64,000 bases of DNA from Canna indica (lineage: Eukaryota > Streptophyta > Magnoliopsida > Zingiberales > Cannaceae), in contig CP136898.1 of assembly GCA_034359265.1 (NCBI GenBank), forward strand, positions 41,997,501 to 42,061,500, read 5' to 3'. Position 1 is the stretch's first letter. Every line of letters begins with the position of its first letter. The notes beneath the pieces were generated by a model. That model worked only from the letters and a program-made list of their open reading frames with translations. It ran no database searches and was not told the DNA's origin. Positions 1 through 10,309 of the stretch are shown in pieces. A program made the position numbers and the translations under genes.

Positions 1-260
1 CCGACTTCAACAAGGGCGGGCAGGGACATCAGCTATTGGTCTAGAACGAATCCCTCCCTTACCAATCGCATAAGCCCTCCCTCTCAATTCTTCCGGTCTA
101 GAATGGAGGGATGACTAATCCAACCTTGGAGGCCATCTCACCTGCATAAAAGGATATTGAATTAGCATATTCAAATGTGACAATATATGTCTCCAAGGGA
201 ACTTCTGTGAAAGGCTCTTTCTGAGTGACTGCTCTCCCCATGCTCTGAGTGACAACGCTC
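1..260 (-). other. Left part of an LTR retroelement interior, split by the CACTA insertion
   Basis: No ORF is recognisable. This DNA flanks the CACTA transposon on the left. The right flank (14704-14968) leads into a primer-binding-site-like sequence and an LTR in minus orientation. By inference, both flanks are the untranslated leader or early gag region of one minus-strand LTR element whose body runs off the left edge. The link rests only on continuity across the CACTA target-site duplication. Confidence 0.4.
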
Positions 261-263
261 AGG

Positions 264-655
264 CACTACTAGAATTATCGATATCACCGACGGTTCATGC
301 CGCTATTGAACCGTCGGTGAAGACTATCATGGACGACCCGCGACGTGGCAAAAAATCATCGCTTATGTGCGCGTCTCAGATAATTTATGACGGCCAAGGG
401 AGGCCATCCCAACTAATTATCAGCGACAGTCGCGTGCACTGTCGCTGATTTAGACACATCAGTGATGACCGAGCTGGCTGTCGCTGAAATTAAATTATTA
501 GCCATGATTGGGAGTCGTCAGTGATATTATTAGCAACCGTGATGTTTTGTTCTGCCCAGGCCATCAACCAGTTATGATATGCTTTCGGTGACAGCCTAGT
601 GACGGTCAGTCGTTGGTAAGCCATCGATGAAGTTATATCCTGTAACTGAAAAAAA
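264..655. repeat. Left terminal inverted repeat and subterminal repeat region of the CACTA element
   Basis: Short degenerate motifs recur in both orientations here: ACCGTCGGTGA, GCGACAGTCGC, CTGTCGCTGAT and GCCATCGATGA. Clustered subterminal motifs of this kind are the binding sites for the accessory transposase protein in En/Spm-type elements. That role is known for the family and inferred here. Confidence 0.7.
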
Positions 656-792
656 TTAAAATTTAGGAAATTCTCTATGTATCAATATTCACACGATATA
701 ATCTATTTACAACCATAATTTACAATCATAAAATATCATACACATACAAATACAACCAACCATACAAGTTTTACTTAAATATCATCAATCTG

Positions 793-975
793 AGCCTCAA
801 ACGGTGGCAAACAAGTATCAAATATCAAAACTAAAGTATATAAACAACTATAAGACTCAAACGGAGGCAAACAAGTATCAAAATATCAAATCTAAAGTAT
901 ATAAACAACTATCAAGAATCTAAGCCTCAAACTGAGGCTAACAAGTATCAAGTATCAAAATATAATCAAAATACA
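793..975. repeat. Three-copy tandem repeat of about 60-70 bp
   Basis: Three successive imperfect copies each contain a CCTCAAAC-GGCAAACAAGTATCAA core. The first two also contain AAAGTATATAAACAACTAT. The array lies just downstream of the second minus-strand CACTA ORF, in its 3' non-coding region. Confidence 0.7.
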
Positions 976-1005
976 ATAAACCAAAATCTCACGGCTGCGA
1001 TGGAG

Positions 1006-1900
1006 TCAGTGGAGTCGACAACGATTGGGTCGCGAGCGTCGACTGGTCGAGGAGGATGGCTCGAACATCATCGGTATATGAATGCCGAAGTGTGATGCAA
1101 TCTGAGTCAAGAGTGCTTGCATGTTCTCCATCATCTGTCTTTGCGCATCCATCGTCCATCTTTGCTCCTCCATCGCCCGTCTCAACTCTTCATTCATCCA
1201 TCTCTGCTCCTCCATCGACTATACATGTTGTGTAAGCTCGGACTCCAAGGCCGCTATCCGGCTCTGGTCCTGCGTTCAGGATGTCGAGGGCCGCTCACCC
1301 GCAACAAGAGGGGTCGGTGCCCGAAGTGGCCCTAACACGGCTCGTGCATGACCACTATCTGCAAAGCCATAAACACGATCGTGCTCCCAGCCACTTACAG
1401 CCTCGACCCATGCTACAGGGTCGAAGTCACCCTACGGAGTTCCTCCGTGCTCTATCACGGTCCTCGTGTATGTCTCCCACACGCGTTTATATTCTAAATA
1501 CTACATATATATAAAGTATAAATAAAAATTACGTAAATCAAATAGACATAAATACTTACCATGATGAGTTGTATCCCCGAGTCTCCCCAATGTGCGTGGC
1601 CCCTAGATGTCTCATCACGGTTTTACGAGCCTACTGAAGGAGCCCGTTGTAGCGAGCGTGGGCAACGCACTCCCATGCACTCTCTACAAAAGTGGTCTGA
1701 TCCTCCGACCATGTATAATGAGCCTGTAAAAAAATAAATTTATTATTATCGATCAATATCTATAATTAACATTAATTTAATAAATATACGTACTGAGAAC
1801 TCTTGCCACAACAAATCCATATGCTCATGGGGCACGTGAGACCATATAGGTTATGCCCTGTGCATAAATCGTCGGATCGTCCCCGTTATCGTGCGTGAGA
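1006..1900 (-). pseudogene. Second CACTA ORF remnant (plant En/Spm transposase_24-like)
   Basis: Reading leftward, a segment near 1610-1730 gives WSEDQ, then FVESAWECVAHARYNG-like sequence, resembling the W-rich plant transposase_24 (Ptta/En/Spm) domain. A C-terminal piece at 1215-1006 is a coiled-coil-like stretch rich in the repeats EEQRWM, EEQRWT and AQRQMM. Stops and probable intron remnants separate the pieces, and I cannot give an intact reading frame. Its place downstream of the TNP2-like gene on the same strand fits the two-gene layout of CACTA elements. The domain assignment is by recognition and is moderate. Confidence 0.5.
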
Positions 1901-2020
1901 CGTCCCCCCTACTTAAACCTGCACCAAATATAATACAATTCTATATTATGATATATTGAATTATAAATAAATTATAAGGAATAATTAATGCATCTACCTA
2001 CCTTCTCTCCAGCTACCGAG

Positions 2021-4268
2021 TTAATTTTTTCCTCTAGCTTTAGTCTTACAGACTACACGCCAATATGCCTTGTCTTTCTTTCGAGATAGATACTGCATAT
2101 AATATACTTGTTCAGCTTGAGATGCCAATATAAATGGCTCATTTGAAGCCAATTTTGATTTATAATTGACCTCAACAAGTTTATACTTTGGATGAACTCT
2201 CATGCTCCTTTCGCCTATATCAAACCAATGACATTTAAAAAGGACAATTGATTTCCATCCGGAAAATTATAATTCTATGATTTCTTCCAACAGTCTGTAA
2301 AAGTCAACATCACATTCAGTATATATATGTTGTCCCTTTGACGCAGACCCTAACATTCATAGTCTTCTTTGTAGATGAATATTCAAGTGTGTGAAATTTA
2401 TATTCATTATCAAAATAACCGTTATAACATAGTACAAGTCGTGTCGGTCCATTAATAAACTTAAATATTCGGTTATCTATTTCGCCTATGTGTTCTGTAC
2501 TGTAAGTTCGAAACCAATTAGGGAACTCACGATTGCGTAATCTCTCTAATTCCTCATCATTGTAAATTGAGTATTTTGTCACCATCTCGACGTCAAATAT
2601 TTCAATGAACTTCTCAATCTCTGGAGAGTTTAGTAAAATGTACAATTGGGCCAATTGGTACTCTTCGTCGTTTAAGAATAGAGACGGACGAGAACCCAAA
2701 GCACGATGATTCATGTATCTTTCAAATAAGTACATCAATCGGTATTGAGCGGGGCCACCAACTCGTGCCTCATATGCCACGTGTATCGGTAGATGCTCCA
2801 TCGAGTCAAAAAATGTAGAAGGGAAAAACTGCTCTAGCTTGTATATGATTTCAACAATATTATTTTCAAGTGTTGATATATCTTCGACTCGAAGGACATT
2901 TGCAATAACATTTCTAAAAAACATACTTAATTGTGCTAACGAACCCCAAATCTTATCATGTAGATGATCTCGAAATGCGACCGGAAGCAATCTCTACATG
3001 AATATATGACAATTGTGGTTCTTCATTCTTGATCTTTTGCATTCATCGACGTTCACACATCGAGATAAGTTTGAGGCATATCCATCGGGTAATCTAAGTT
3101 CTTTGATCCATTGATACACATCTTTCATCGGAGAAACACGTCAATTTCTTTCCGAGGATCTCTAGGATCCAGAATAATCATCGAAAGATAGATAAATTCA
3201 TCTTTCATACACATTGCCGGTGGAAAATTACAAACTGTTAGCAGCACTAGCCAAATTGAATATGGAGTTGCTGAATTACCAAACGAATTAAGATAATCTG
3301 TGCACAATCCCAATCTGATATTTTTAATATTCCTAGCAAATGAAGGATAACATCTATCCAAATGTTTTCATGCTTTATTGTCGAATGGATGAGTCATTAT
3401 TGTATCATCACGACTTCTTGCATGCCAACTCATATAAGGGGCAGTCTTTTTCGGCATGAATAATCTTTGAAGCCTCGGTGTTAGTGGAAAATACCAAAAC
3501 ACCTTAAACGAGATATTTTTTTGTCAAACTGATTTCGACTCCTTGTAACGAGGATGTTCACATACTAGGCGTTGCTCCAACTGTGCATTTTCTTTATAAT
3601 ATAAAATGTAGTTATTTGGGGACGCGTGTATCTTTTCGTACCCAATCCCTAATTTTCTCATCAACTTTTTTGTCTTATAAAAAGTTGGCTCAAATTTGTT
3701 ATATGAATGTAGCATTCCATTGATAAAGCCTGCAATCCAATCAAACGCAACCCCGCTGATATTACAATCGAACCTGATGTTCAAGAGTTGCGTCATTGCC
3801 AAAAATCTTGTATATTTAGGACAATTCTCATACAAAGGTTCATCGGCAACTTTCAACATCTCATAAAACTCTACATCCTCCTTATTCAAAAATTCAATCT
3901 GTATCGCAGGTTGTTCTTCAATGACTTCAACTGTTGTAGTATCCGGTGGCACTGACATCTCAGTAATTGACTCAACATTATCATTTAAATGGAATCGACC
4001 GCCAAGACTATGCAGAATCATTGTTCCATTAAGGATTAGGTGGATTGGAATGAGAAACAATGACACTAGAAGATTTACCATGAGTATGGACAACAAGATT
4101 GCTTGACGTCCTGATTTCACGTGATTCTCTGTGACAATTCCATAAATATCTTGGTGAGAATCCTTTTGTATATAGATTCATTATGACAGTTTCTTGGCCT
4201 ACTCGAAATTCATTTGTTATAGCGCCACGATGAATTCGTCGGTACATCCAACTTCGATCGCCCGACAT
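2021..4268 (-). pseudogene. TNP2-like CACTA transposase, broken
   Basis: Four minus-strand ORF pieces line up in the order expected of plant TNP2 transposases. The start at 4268 reads MSGDRSWMYRR, the hallmark of the transposase-associated N-terminal domain. Piece 4120-3524 continues the N-terminal half. Piece 3361-3125 contains LGLCTDYLNSFGNSATPYSI and PPAMCMKDEF, the conserved TNP2 core. Piece 2990-2316 contains HLPIHVAYEARVGGPAQYR, typical of the DUF4218 region. Piece 2203-2021 contains FILASQAEQVYY, typical of the DUF4216 region. The pieces are separated by frameshifts and stops, and much of the central catalytic part is missing (there is only about 160 bp between the second and third pieces). 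The gene cannot make a full transposase. Confidence 0.85.
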
Positions 4269-4724
4269 GTTCTATCAAAAAGTTGGCAATATCTTCAGTT
4301 AATGTCTTTAGATGGGATGGTCCTATTCCATTCAGGATTGATGTTATACATATTGAACTAAGTATTTCTTTTAGTCATTAACTTCATTCTAAATTTCGGC
4401 AGTATCTCCCCACAGTTCTCTGAATACACATATCATCTAGGTGCGTATCGGAGAACAAAGGAGATACAATAGCCAAAATTTAAAAATGAATAATGACTAA
4501 AAGAAAAAACTAAGTGCAATACAAATAATTATGTTCATAAATTGTTCAATTAGGGACAATTCAAGAGTTGTACGTCATAAAAGATTATCTACTTCGTTTA
4601 CATGAACATACAACCCCCGAATGGATCTAAGATTTTGAAAAATTAAAATCTGACTCGTCGATGTGTACGTGAAACATATCAACTCGTCATGATTAATTTA
4701 TTTTCTAAATAAATTTATGGATGT

Positions 4725-4854
4725 CGGTGCGAGTCCACAGTGGACGATTCCGACGCAAGTCCACCATGTCCAATTCCGGCGCGAGTCCAAAGTGAACGAT
4801 TCTAGCGCGAGTCCACAGTGGACGATTCCGGTACGAGTCCACAGTAGACGATTC
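4725..4854. repeat. Minisatellite: five tandem copies of a 26-bp unit
   Basis: Five consecutive 26-bp units have consensus CGGCGCGAGTCCACAGTGGACGATTC with few substitutions. Each unit contains the near-palindrome GTCCACAGTGGAC. It lies within the CACTA element upstream of the transposase gene (which is on the minus strand), so it may sit in that gene's promoter side. Confidence 0.9.
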
Positions 4855-5256
4855 TAATCAATCTAATTAAAACTCAAATTAATTAACAGTAAAAAACTAA
4901 TTAATTAACCATCATATTAAAACTAATTAACAGATATAAATCTAAATCTAATTAACATTAACTAATGTTGATTAATCTAAACTAATTAATTAACTGATAT
5001 AATTTAATAATAATTAATCTAAATCTAATTAACCCTAAATATAATTAACATTAATTATAATTAATCTAGAACTAACTAACATTAATAAAAATAATAATTA
5101 ACAAAACTAATTAACCCTAAATCTAATTAACAAATAAAAAACACTACTTCCGGCGACTAGTGGAGGACATTGCGACGGTCATCAGCGAGGGAGAAGGTGG
5201 CGAGGAGATTGGGGTACGTGGCAGCGTGGAGATTGGGGCTCGACGAGATTGGAGAT
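4855..5256. other. AT-rich, CTAATTAAC-rich CACTA interior; no gene
   Basis: From 4855 to about 5145 the sequence is a low-complexity series of CTAATTAAC and AATTAATC-like words. It then changes to GC-richer DNA (GTGGCGAGGAGATTGGGG) up to the left end of the nested Ty3 retrotransposon. I see no ORF. Confidence 0.6.
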
Positions 5257-7367
5257 TGCTACGTCAACTAGATTCACGAGATTGCCACTAGAGTCCGCCA
5301 CCATCAGCTACGCCATACCTCAGTGATCACGCTCTGCAAAACAAACATACATAACGATGGTGAGTTCAAGAACTCAATGAGTGGTCAACCGACCTTCACC
5401 AAGTGGAAACAAGATAATTAAGTAATGCAATAGATAATTTGAGTTCAAATAACTAAATAAAATAATATGAACATATTCAGATCCGACTCTATAGGAGTTT
5501 GTCTTCTAGATGCCCATCAACCATGTATGGAATATTTGCCAGTCCAACTGCCCTCAGCTAGACTCCTAACTCGGGCTCACTGATCTAGGAAGACCCTCTA
5601 GTATCAACACCTAGAACTTGGTTGGGTAAGGCCCTCCGACCCATGAACACTCGTACGCTAGGCATACCACTCGGCCCAATATGCGGCCTAATATCACAAC
5701 GTGCACATAGTGTACCACTCGGCCTATTCGGCTCAATATCATCTAGTGCGCGAAGCGCACCATTCGGCCTATCCGGCCCAATATCATCTTTTGCGCTAAG
5801 CGCACCACTCAGCCTATCCGGCCCAATATCATCTCGTGCGCTGTGTGCACCATTTGGCCCAATAAGGCCCATTTATATTTCGTGTGCTATGCGCACCACT
5901 TGGCCCAATAAGGCCCATTAATATATCGTACGCGAAGCACACCACTCGGCCCAATAAGGCCCATTAATATCTCGTGTGCTATGCCCACCGCTCGGCCCAA
6001 TAAGGCATATTCTTTCAATTTAGAGGACTACCAAACTCCTAGACATCCTTTCCTTCCCATGTCTCAGGAATGTCGGTCTGCACCCGAACCTCAACTTTTA
6101 TATGCCTAACTTTCTAATTTATCTACTTGAAGGCTATGCCCTCATGTCAACTTGTAAAAGTTCACTTCACTACTAATCCCAGGTTAAGTTTCTTGTGTTT
6201 ACAGCAAGTCAAGGAATGTTGCACCGGATTCGCAATCTGACTTGTTTAACATGTACAATAATAATTTCAGCCTATTGTAATCCTCTGTTTAATCATCGTA
6301 CGCTACTGCTCAGGTCATTAAAATAATTTTTTAATTCATAGACTATAGTGTACATAAAGATCGATAGATCATATCGATATTTTTCACATTGTGCTAATAT
6401 TTCAAACAGCCTACACATCTCTGCATGCAATTAAACAAGGTTTTCAACAAATTAGCATAAATTTTAGCATATGATAATTAACCTTGCATAATATGGAATT
6501 TACAGTATAAAGGCAATGAAATCATGAAGTTTAGCTTATAATTTACCCTTAAGGGTGCCCTAAACCCTTAGGGTCACTCCACTACATTAGGTCACAATAA
6601 GATTAAGTTTAAACATGATATGTTACCTACAAATCTTGGAATTAAACATTAATAAAATCAGAATAATTAGCAAACATCAAATACATGCTTTCCCTAATAG
6701 AGCTGCCCCTCCCTAGGGTTTAGGGGCATGCCCTAGGACTGTCGCAGCATCCTAAACCCCAAAGGAAGCCCTATAAACCACAATCTACACAAACAACTCG
6801 AAGAATCATTAGAACTCGTAAGAAAACACAAGATTGCTCTCAATTTCAAGAACCCTACATGGCAGCCCCAAATAATGATCTCTAAGAGATTTTAAAGAGA
6901 ATCCACTCACCTACAACCGAGATTAAGGAAAAGGGAAGATGTTGACGAAGCCCACGATGAATCAAATCCGGCGAAGCTACGAATCCGGCCCCAAGGAATC
7001 ACTCGGCGCCTCCATCTACACTCGCCTCTTGGGATGCGTGCGGCTCCTCCCTGGAGCCGTATAGTCCCAGGTGGTATTTTTTTATATTTTGTTTAGCGAA
7101 AAGACCATTATGCTTCCCTTTACTTAAGTTGACCCAAACCGCTCAAAATGAGTCTGATTCGAGCTCCGATCGCGCTCTCGGACTCGGCTCGAACCCAACT
7201 AGATTTTAGCACATAAATAAACTCATAATTAAGGGAAATTCCAAGGTGTAAGGGTCTCACCTCAAGTTATGGGTTACCGCTCAACTCCTCATGTGTTGTT
7301 GCACGCCACAATCAACCCGCTTAAATTTATATAAAAAAGATATATTAAATTTTTAGCGGGTATTACA
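5257..7367 (-). repeat. 3' LTR of the Tekay-type element (longer copy)
   Basis: It matches 12970-14315 from CTACGTCAACTAGATTCACG at its left end to GGGTATTACA at its right end. It has about 690 bp (roughly 6042-6727) that the other LTR lacks. It contains an internal tandem array (5683-6006). Confidence 0.8.
5683..6006. repeat. Tandem repeats of about 55-60 bp inside the LTR
   Basis: About six degenerate copies share the core CGCACCACTCGGCC, then CAATA, then GGCCCATTAATATCTCGTG. The reading frames that cross it on both strands (for example 5585-5872 and 5622-5921) are products of the repeat and not genes. The other LTR has a matching array at 13383-13632. Confidence 0.85.
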
Positions 7368-7382
7368 ATATCTCCCCCTTTA
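7368..7382 (-). promoter_or_regulatory. Polypurine tract of the Tekay-type element
   Basis: The + strand reads ATATCTCCCCCTTTA just inside the LTR; on the minus strand this is a purine run (AAAGGGGGAGATA) ending two or three bases before the LTR start TGTAATACCC. The position and sequence are those of a plus-strand-DNA primer site. Confidence 0.8.
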
Positions 7383-7439
7383 AAAAAATTCTTCATCCTT
7401 GAATTTAGGGGTAAAAAGAAACTTACCATCTCAACGGAA

Positions 7440-8310
7440 TAATTGGGGATATTTCTCCATCATATCCTACTTCAACTCCCAGGTCGCCTCCTGACCCGAA
7501 TGGTGTTCTCACCAAACCTTCACCAAGGGGACCTCCTTGGACCTCAGGTTTCGGACATGCCTATCCAGAATCTCCACGGGCCTTTCCTTATTAGAGACCG
7601 CCGCGTCTACCTCAATAACGGTGGGCTCCAGCACATGAGAGTCGTCCCTAATATACCGCTTCAGCATGGATACGTGAAACACGAGGTGAACCCTATCCAT
7701 GCTAGGAGGCAATGCTAGCTCGTACGTCACCGCCCCTTTCCGACTAAGAATGGGGAACGGTGCAATGAACCTCGGACTTAGTTTCCCTCGCTTGCCGAAT
7801 CTCACAACCCCTTCATAGGAGATATTTTGAGGAACACCAAGTCTCCAACTTCAAATTCTAAGTCCCTTGATCTGCCATCAGCATACATCTTCTACCGGTC
7901 CACCATAACCCAAATGGAGTCATGACCTCCTCTAGACTTTGGCAACGCAGTCACGAAGTCCATAGTGATCTTCTCCCACTTCTACTTAGGTACATCTGGA
8001 GCAATCCCGCAGGCCTCAAATTCTCTGTCTTAACTTACTGACAGGTCAAGCACCTAGATACATACTCAACCACTTCCCTCTTCATTCCTTTCCACTAGTA
8101 GTGCTGCTGTAGGTCACGATGCATCTTCATGGCCCCCGGATGCATGGTGTACAAAGAGCAGTGACCAATCTGGAGTACCTGCCTCTTCACCTCTACCATA
8201 TCTGGCACCACGATCTTGTCCCTAAACCTCAGGACATCCTCGGCATCTAACCGAAATGCATCATCCACATCTCCTCTCTCAACATAGTCTTTGGATCGCA
8301 CAAAATGCAT
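7440..8310 (-). pseudogene. Integrase with deleted catalytic core, plus chromodomain
   Basis: Reading leftward, 8310-8095 holds the zinc-binding part (LYTMHPGAMKMHRDLQQHY). Next come WEKITMDFVTALPKSRGG and HDSIWVMVDR, the start of the DDE core with its first Asp. The frame then jumps near 7893-7898 directly to KMYADGRSRDLEFEVGD, which normally lies after the core. Piece 7805-7509 is the C-terminal domain (GKLSPRFIAPFPIL, HLVFHVSMLKRY), followed by a chromodomain-like tail (KEVPLVKVWWEHHSGQEATWEL) to about 7440. The second Asp and the Glu of the catalytic triad are therefore gone. Stops also interrupt the frame. The enzyme is dead. Confidence 0.85.
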
Positions 8311-9690
8311 ATTTTTTCTGCGCTAACCAAAGCATCTCTACCAGAATAGATAGCACTTGCAAGTGTGCCACCAAATTCCCAGTGCCAAACACGGAAATCA
8401 CAGACCCTCCATCCAAGCAAGTCGCCAACTCCTTAGCCAAAGGTCTCCTCTCAACTGCCAAGTGTGCCAAACTACCCATGGACTTCCTGCTCAAGGCGTT
8501 CGCCACAACGTTCGCCTTTCTAGGATGATACTGTATTGTGCAATCGTAGTCCTTAAGCAGTTCTAGCCATCTCCTCTGCCTCAACTCCTTTTGCGTTAGC
8601 ATATGCGGAAGGCTCTTGTGGTCTGTATAAATCTCACCTCACCATACAAATAATGGCGTCATAGCTTTAAGGCAAACACCATAGCCGCCAATTAACTTCA
8701 AATCATGCGTCGGGTAATTTCGCTCATGGTTTTTCAGCTGTCACGACCTATAGGCAATGACTTTGCTATATTGCATAAGGACGCATCTCAATCCTACTCT
8801 CGAGGTGTCGCAGTATACGACGAATCCCCCCGATCCCGACGGTAAGGCAACTATGGGTGCCGACATCAAGCAGTCCTTGAGCTTCTGAAAGCTCACCTCA
8901 CATCTGTCATCCCAGACAAACTTAACCTTCTTCTGAGTCAACCAGGTCAAAGGAGTTGCAATTCGTGAGAAGTTCTCCATGAACTTCCAGTAATACACGA
9001 CCATACCCAAGAAGCTACATATCTCCGATACGCTAGTCAGTCTCTCCCAACTCTGAACCGCCTCAATCTTGGTGGGGTTCACCTTTATCCCTTCTCGGGA
9101 CACCACATGCCCTAGGAACCCCACACTCTCCATTTAGAACTCATTCTTAGAGAACTTGGCATAAAGCTGATACTCCTGGGAGTCGCCAGAATCGTCCTCA
9201 AGTGCTCACCATGCGCCTCTCTGGTCCGAGAATACACCAGAATATCGTCAATGAAGACAATTACAAACTTATCTAAGTACTCTTTGGATACTCGTCTCAT
9301 CAGCTCCATAAAAGCAACAGGTGCATTCGTCAGCCGAAACGACATAACTAAAAACTCATAATGTCCATATCTCGTCTGAAAAAACTGTCTTAGGCACATC
9401 CTGATCCCGGATCTTCAACTGATGGTATCCAGACCTTAAGTCAATCTTGGAGAAACATTGTGCCCCCTACAGCTGATTGAATAGATCATCAATCCTCGAT
9501 AATGGGTATCGGTTCTTGATGGTAATCTTGTTCGGGCCTATAGTCAATGAACATCCGCATGGACCCGCCCTTCTTCTTAACAAAAAGTACTGGAGCCCCC
9601 CACAGGGAATCACTTGGGCGAATGAAGCCCAAATCCTTGAGCTCCTGCAGTTGGCCCTTGAGCTCCCTCAGCTTGGCCAACACCATTCGC
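8279..9690 (-). pseudogene. Reverse transcriptase and RNase H of the Tekay-type element, broken
   Basis: Piece 9686-9489 has the start of RT ([35 protein letters not shown]). Piece 9399-9112 has [11 protein letters not shown] and the catalytic FIDDILVYS box, still intact. Piece 9133-8741 covers the RT thumb/connection ([23 protein letters not shown]) and the RNase H start (VVYCDTSRVGLRCVLMQ). Piece 8602-8279 ends RNase H ([20 protein letters not shown]). Frameshifts separate all the pieces. Confidence 0.88.
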
Positions 9691-10099
9691 TAAGGGGGAC
9701 TGGATATCGGTTTCACCCCGGCTGCAACTCAATGCAATTTTCAATTTCTTTGTCAGGTGGCAACCCCGAAAGTTCCTCGGGGAACATGTCAGGGAATTCG
9801 TTGATCACCGGATCGAGTCTCTCTCAACTTTCTAGCCGCCCCTCCAGATTTCTAGACCATCGACACAAAAGCCAGAAAGGACTGGCAACCCCCATACAGT
9901 AATTTCCGAGTCTTCAGAGCTAAAATCACCCTACAAGGATCTCCTTTCCCATCACCTTGGAAGATGAAATGCGGCAACTCGGGCTTAGAGAAAATAATTG
10001 TTTTAGCCCTTCAGTCTACCTTCACGTAATGGGTGGCTAGCCAGTCGATACCTTGAATAATATCCAACTCCAATGATGGGAGTAGAACCAAGTCAGCTA

Positions 10100-10309
10100 C
10101 TAGAAGGTGATCACAGACATAGACTTCGCAGCCCAGAAAGATCGATTCAGCCACGACCACAGCATCAACACCACTAAGGATGCCCCAAGTAACTCTTTCT
10201 CTTTCCGCAACAGAGGTGCAAATGAAGTAGATACAAAGGAATGGGTGGCCCCTGGGTTAAATAAAATATAAGCACTAGCAGAACAAATTGAAAGTGTACC
10301 TGCTACCAT
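10100..10309 (-). pseudogene. Aspartic protease remnant, active-site Asp replaced
   Basis: The reading LFNPGATHSFVS matches the retropepsin active-site region normally read as LFDSGATHSFVS. Here the catalytic Asp is Asn and the Ser is Pro. It lies between gag and RT on the minus strand, where a Ty3 protease belongs. Confidence 0.8.

Noticed and set aside
5585..5921. Open frames on both strands (95 and 99 codons) as genes
   Set aside because: They are generated by the LTR's 55-60-bp tandem repeats. The same happens at 13281-13632 in the other LTR.
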